In this document: positions 18,323 through 19,761 of the stretch, one piece after another
How the letters are laid out: each line of letters starts with the position of its first letter
How positions within the stretch are numbered: the stretch's first letter is position 1
Source: an uncultured Chloroflexota bacterium
GTDB taxonomy: Bacteria > Chloroflexota > Anaerolineae > Caldilineales > Caldilineaceae
DNA length: 19,761 nt
Reading direction: 5' to 3'
Assembly (NCBI GenBank): GCA_903858085.1
Contig: CAIOHJ010000156.1
Location: 1 to 19,761 of the forward strand
Made by a program: the position numbers and the translations under genes
The notes under the pieces: model-generated
Told to the model about the DNA's origin: nothing
Database searches by the model: none
What the model saw: only the letters and a program-made list of their open reading frames with translations

Positions 18323-19761
18323 ATGCTGGAGACGATGACGAACAAAGAGCAGCAAGACCCCTTTCGAGACGTACAAGAGCCCTTTGCGGCCAGCGAAGGG
18401 ACGTCGGCTGCTGGGGCTGGTGGTGAACCGCTGGTGGCTACCCTCGAACAGATTGCCCAGACCAACACACCGGAACGGTGGGATTTGGCCACCAAACGCA
18501 CGGTGTTGGTCATCATGCTGATCGCCGGCATCTATATCATCTACATCAGCCGGAGCATCCTGCCAATTGTGTTGAGCGCCGGCATCATTTCGTATCTGCT
18601 CAGCCCGGCTGTCAATCTGGCATCCCGTCTCAAAATCCCCCGTCTGCTCTCCAGCCTGGTGGTGTATCTGGTGGTCATCCTCGGGTTGCTACTGCTTCCG
18701 ATCATTTTTGTGCCGGCATTGATCGACCAGCTGCGCACGCTGGCCAATTTTGACGTGCCCGGCACTGCCCGTTCGGTGTTGAATTGGCTGGATGCGACCA
18801 TACGCAGCTTGCCAGCACAGATTGTGCTGTTGGGCTATGCGATCCCGCTGAGCGAGTTTGTGGGGAGGCTTCAGGCCAATACCCAGCAGGTGCAGTTTAT
18901 CCCCTCTGTCAACGACATTCTCAATTACATTCAGAATCTGCTGAGCACGACGACCACCGTCGTGGGGGGCACCTTCAACATTGGGGTCAGCGTGGTGGGC
19001 GGTATCTTTTCGGGCTTTCTGACTGCGCTGGTGATTTTTTTTCTGAGCCTCTACATGACCATCGATGCCCCTCGCATCCGAGCCTACATCCACGACCTCT
19101 TTCCTCCTTCTTACCGTTCCGAACTGGCCGATCTGCTGCGTCGGATCGGCAGTGTCTGGCAGGCCTTTCTGCGTGGCCAGCTGATCCTGAGTGTCACAGT
19201 AGGGTTGGCGACCTATCTGGCGTTGGGGTTGGTCGGGATGCCGGGCGCTTTGATCTTTGCGATTCTGGCCGGCCTGCTCGAAGTGGTGCCCAATCTGGGC
19301 CCGATCATGGCCATGATCCCGGCTGTGATCATGGCCATGATCCAGGGCAGCGAGGTCATGCGCGAGCTGGGTTTCAACAACCTGGGGTTTGCTCTGATCA
19401 CCGTCGGCATCTACTTTTTGATCCAACAGCTGGAAAACAACATTCTGGTTCCACGCATCATCGGCGACAGCATCAACCTGCATCCGATCGCCGTGATCTG
19501 TGCGGTTGCCGTGGGGTTGACCACGGCTGGCATCTTGGGTGCGCTCCTTGCCCCCCCGGTGACAGCCAGCTTTCGGGTGCTGGGCAGCTATGTGCATGCC
19601 AAACTGCTCGATTACCCGCCTTTTGTCGGGCGGGCTGCGGTGCCCAAACCGCCGCGATCGTACCGGCGCACCCTCTCTAAACGTGAGCTGGAGGCTCGCC
19701 GTGCCGCCCCACAGACTGCCGCCCCACAGACTGCCGCCCCACAGACTGCCGCCCCACAGAC
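18323..19761 (+). CDS. AI-2E/PerM family membrane transporter, partial (3' end outside window)
   Basis: The frame is open from ATG 18323 to the right edge, 479 codons so far. Residues 1-55 are acidic and soluble. Hydrophobic helices follow at about 59-77, 80-98 and 110-134, then a soluble stretch (~135-215) and a second hydrophobic half. The signature EVVPNLGPIMAMIPAVIMAM (320-339) and the QQLENNILVPRIIGDSINLHP block mark PF01594. Members have seven or eight helices, and individual ones act in autoinducer-2 export, Na+/H+ antiport or permease roles, so substrate is undetermined. After the last helix comes a basic tail (PPRSYRRTLSKRELEARR) leading into AAPQT repeats. The start is uncertain: an ATG at 18335 is an alternative, and neither has ideal ribosome-site spacing. 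A TATGAT at 18282-18287 could serve as -10. Confidence 0.92.
   Translation, partial: MLETMTNKEQQDPFRDVQEPFAASEGTSAAGAGGEPLVATLEQIAQTNTPERWDLATKRTVLVIMLIAGIYIIYISRSILPIVLSAGIISYLLSPAVNLASRLKIPRLLSSLVVYLVVILGLLLLPIIFVPALIDQLRTLANFDVPGTARSVLNWLDATIRSLPAQIVLLGYAIPLSEFVGRLQANTQQVQFIPSVNDILNYIQNLLSTTTTVVGGTFNIGVSVVGGIFSGFLTALVIFFLSLYMTIDAPRIRAYIHDLFPPSYRSELADLLRRIGSVWQAFLRGQLILSVTVGLATYLALGLVGMPGALIFAILAGLLEVVPNLGPIMAMIPAVIMAMIQGSEVMRELGFNNLGFALITVGIYFLIQQLENNILVPRIIGDSINLHPIAVICAVAVGLTTAGILGALLAPPVTASFRVLGSYVHAKLLDYPPFVGRAAVPKPPRSYRRTLSKRELEARRAAPQTAAPQTAAPQTAAPQ
19303..19342. repeat. Duplicated 16-bp perfect palindrome within the AI-2E gene
   Basis: GATCATGGCCATGATC, a perfect palindrome, occurs at 19303-19318 and again at 19327-19342, eight codons apart and in the same frame. 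It encodes the repeated residues IMAMI within the conserved GPIMAMIP segment. Because each copy is self-complementary, the two can pair with each other as a 16-bp stem with an 8-base loop. Confidence 0.85.
19703..19761 (+). repeat. 15-bp in-frame tandem repeat encoding AAPQT
   Basis: The unit GCCGCCCCACAGACT repeats without mismatch at 19703-19717, 19718-19732 and 19733-19747, and the fourth copy (19748-19761) is cut by the window edge after 14 bases. It begins on a codon boundary at codon 461 and adds Ala-Ala-Pro-Gln-Thr units to the cytoplasmic-type tail of the transporter. Perfect identity between units indicates recent slippage or a collapsed assembly repeat. Copy number beyond the edge is unknown. 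Confidence 0.95.

Noticed and set aside
18689..19597. A 302-codon minus-strand frame and a 298-codon plus-strand frame (18784-19680) within the AI-2E gene
   Set aside because: The other plus-strand frame from 18323 encodes a clear PF01594 membrane protein that was not closed only because it runs off the edge.

Overview
This is a gene-dense window of a GC-rich bacterial chromosome with no RNA genes, insertion sequences, phage genes or CRISPR array visible. The gene families and style (DnaE with an intact N-terminal PHP domain, a NurA-type nuclease, a Mec-like JAMM peptidase, MtaB, and an Ala/Gln/Trp-rich high-GC proteome) are compatible with a Chloroflexota lineage, perhaps near Caldilineae. 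That placement is an inference, not something the sequence proves.

Layout. Positions 1-4572 (minus strand) hold a probable six-gene transcription unit read leftwards: a Gfo/Idh/MocA oxidoreductase, a ThuA-like protein, a small lipoprotein, a PIG-L/LmbE deacetylase, a Kv-beta-type aldo/keto reductase, and an EamA/DMT-type transporter cut by the left edge. A good promoter lies in front of the Gfo/Idh gene. Together these look like a carbohydrate or glycoside modification cluster. Positions 4685-8960 (minus strand) hold a translation and housekeeping unit: maf, a purine-type phosphoribosyltransferase, prfA (RF1), prmC (methylates the RF1 GGQ motif) and a Cof-type HAD phosphatase. prfA and prmC overlap by four bases. 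dnaE (9144-13094, plus) diverges from maf and ends three bases short of the convergent mtaB.

Positions 13098-15886 (minus strand) hold, in transcription order, a Mec-like JAMM peptidase, a sulfite-oxidase-fold molybdopterin enzyme and mtaB. A NurA-domain nuclease gene (plus) diverges from the JAMM gene across a 56-bp gap in which the two -10 elements overlap. The right end (plus strand) has a membrane dipeptidase (M19) gene and an AI-2E/PerM-type transporter gene that runs off the edge in the middle of a 15-bp tandem repeat.

No new defence or mobile system is evident. The most notable signals are regulatory and structural: two promoters placed so that nurA and maf mRNAs would be leaderless, a 20-bp hairpin whose loop holds the nurA stop codon, a low-complexity repeat captured in frame at the start of prmC, a duplicated perfect 16-bp palindrome inside the AI-2E gene, and the coherent ThuA/Gfo-Idh/PIG-L/AKR cluster. 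No gene-free stretch exceeds 300 bases. The largest gaps are 8961-9143, 15120-15271, 17131-17244, 4573-4684 and 348-450.
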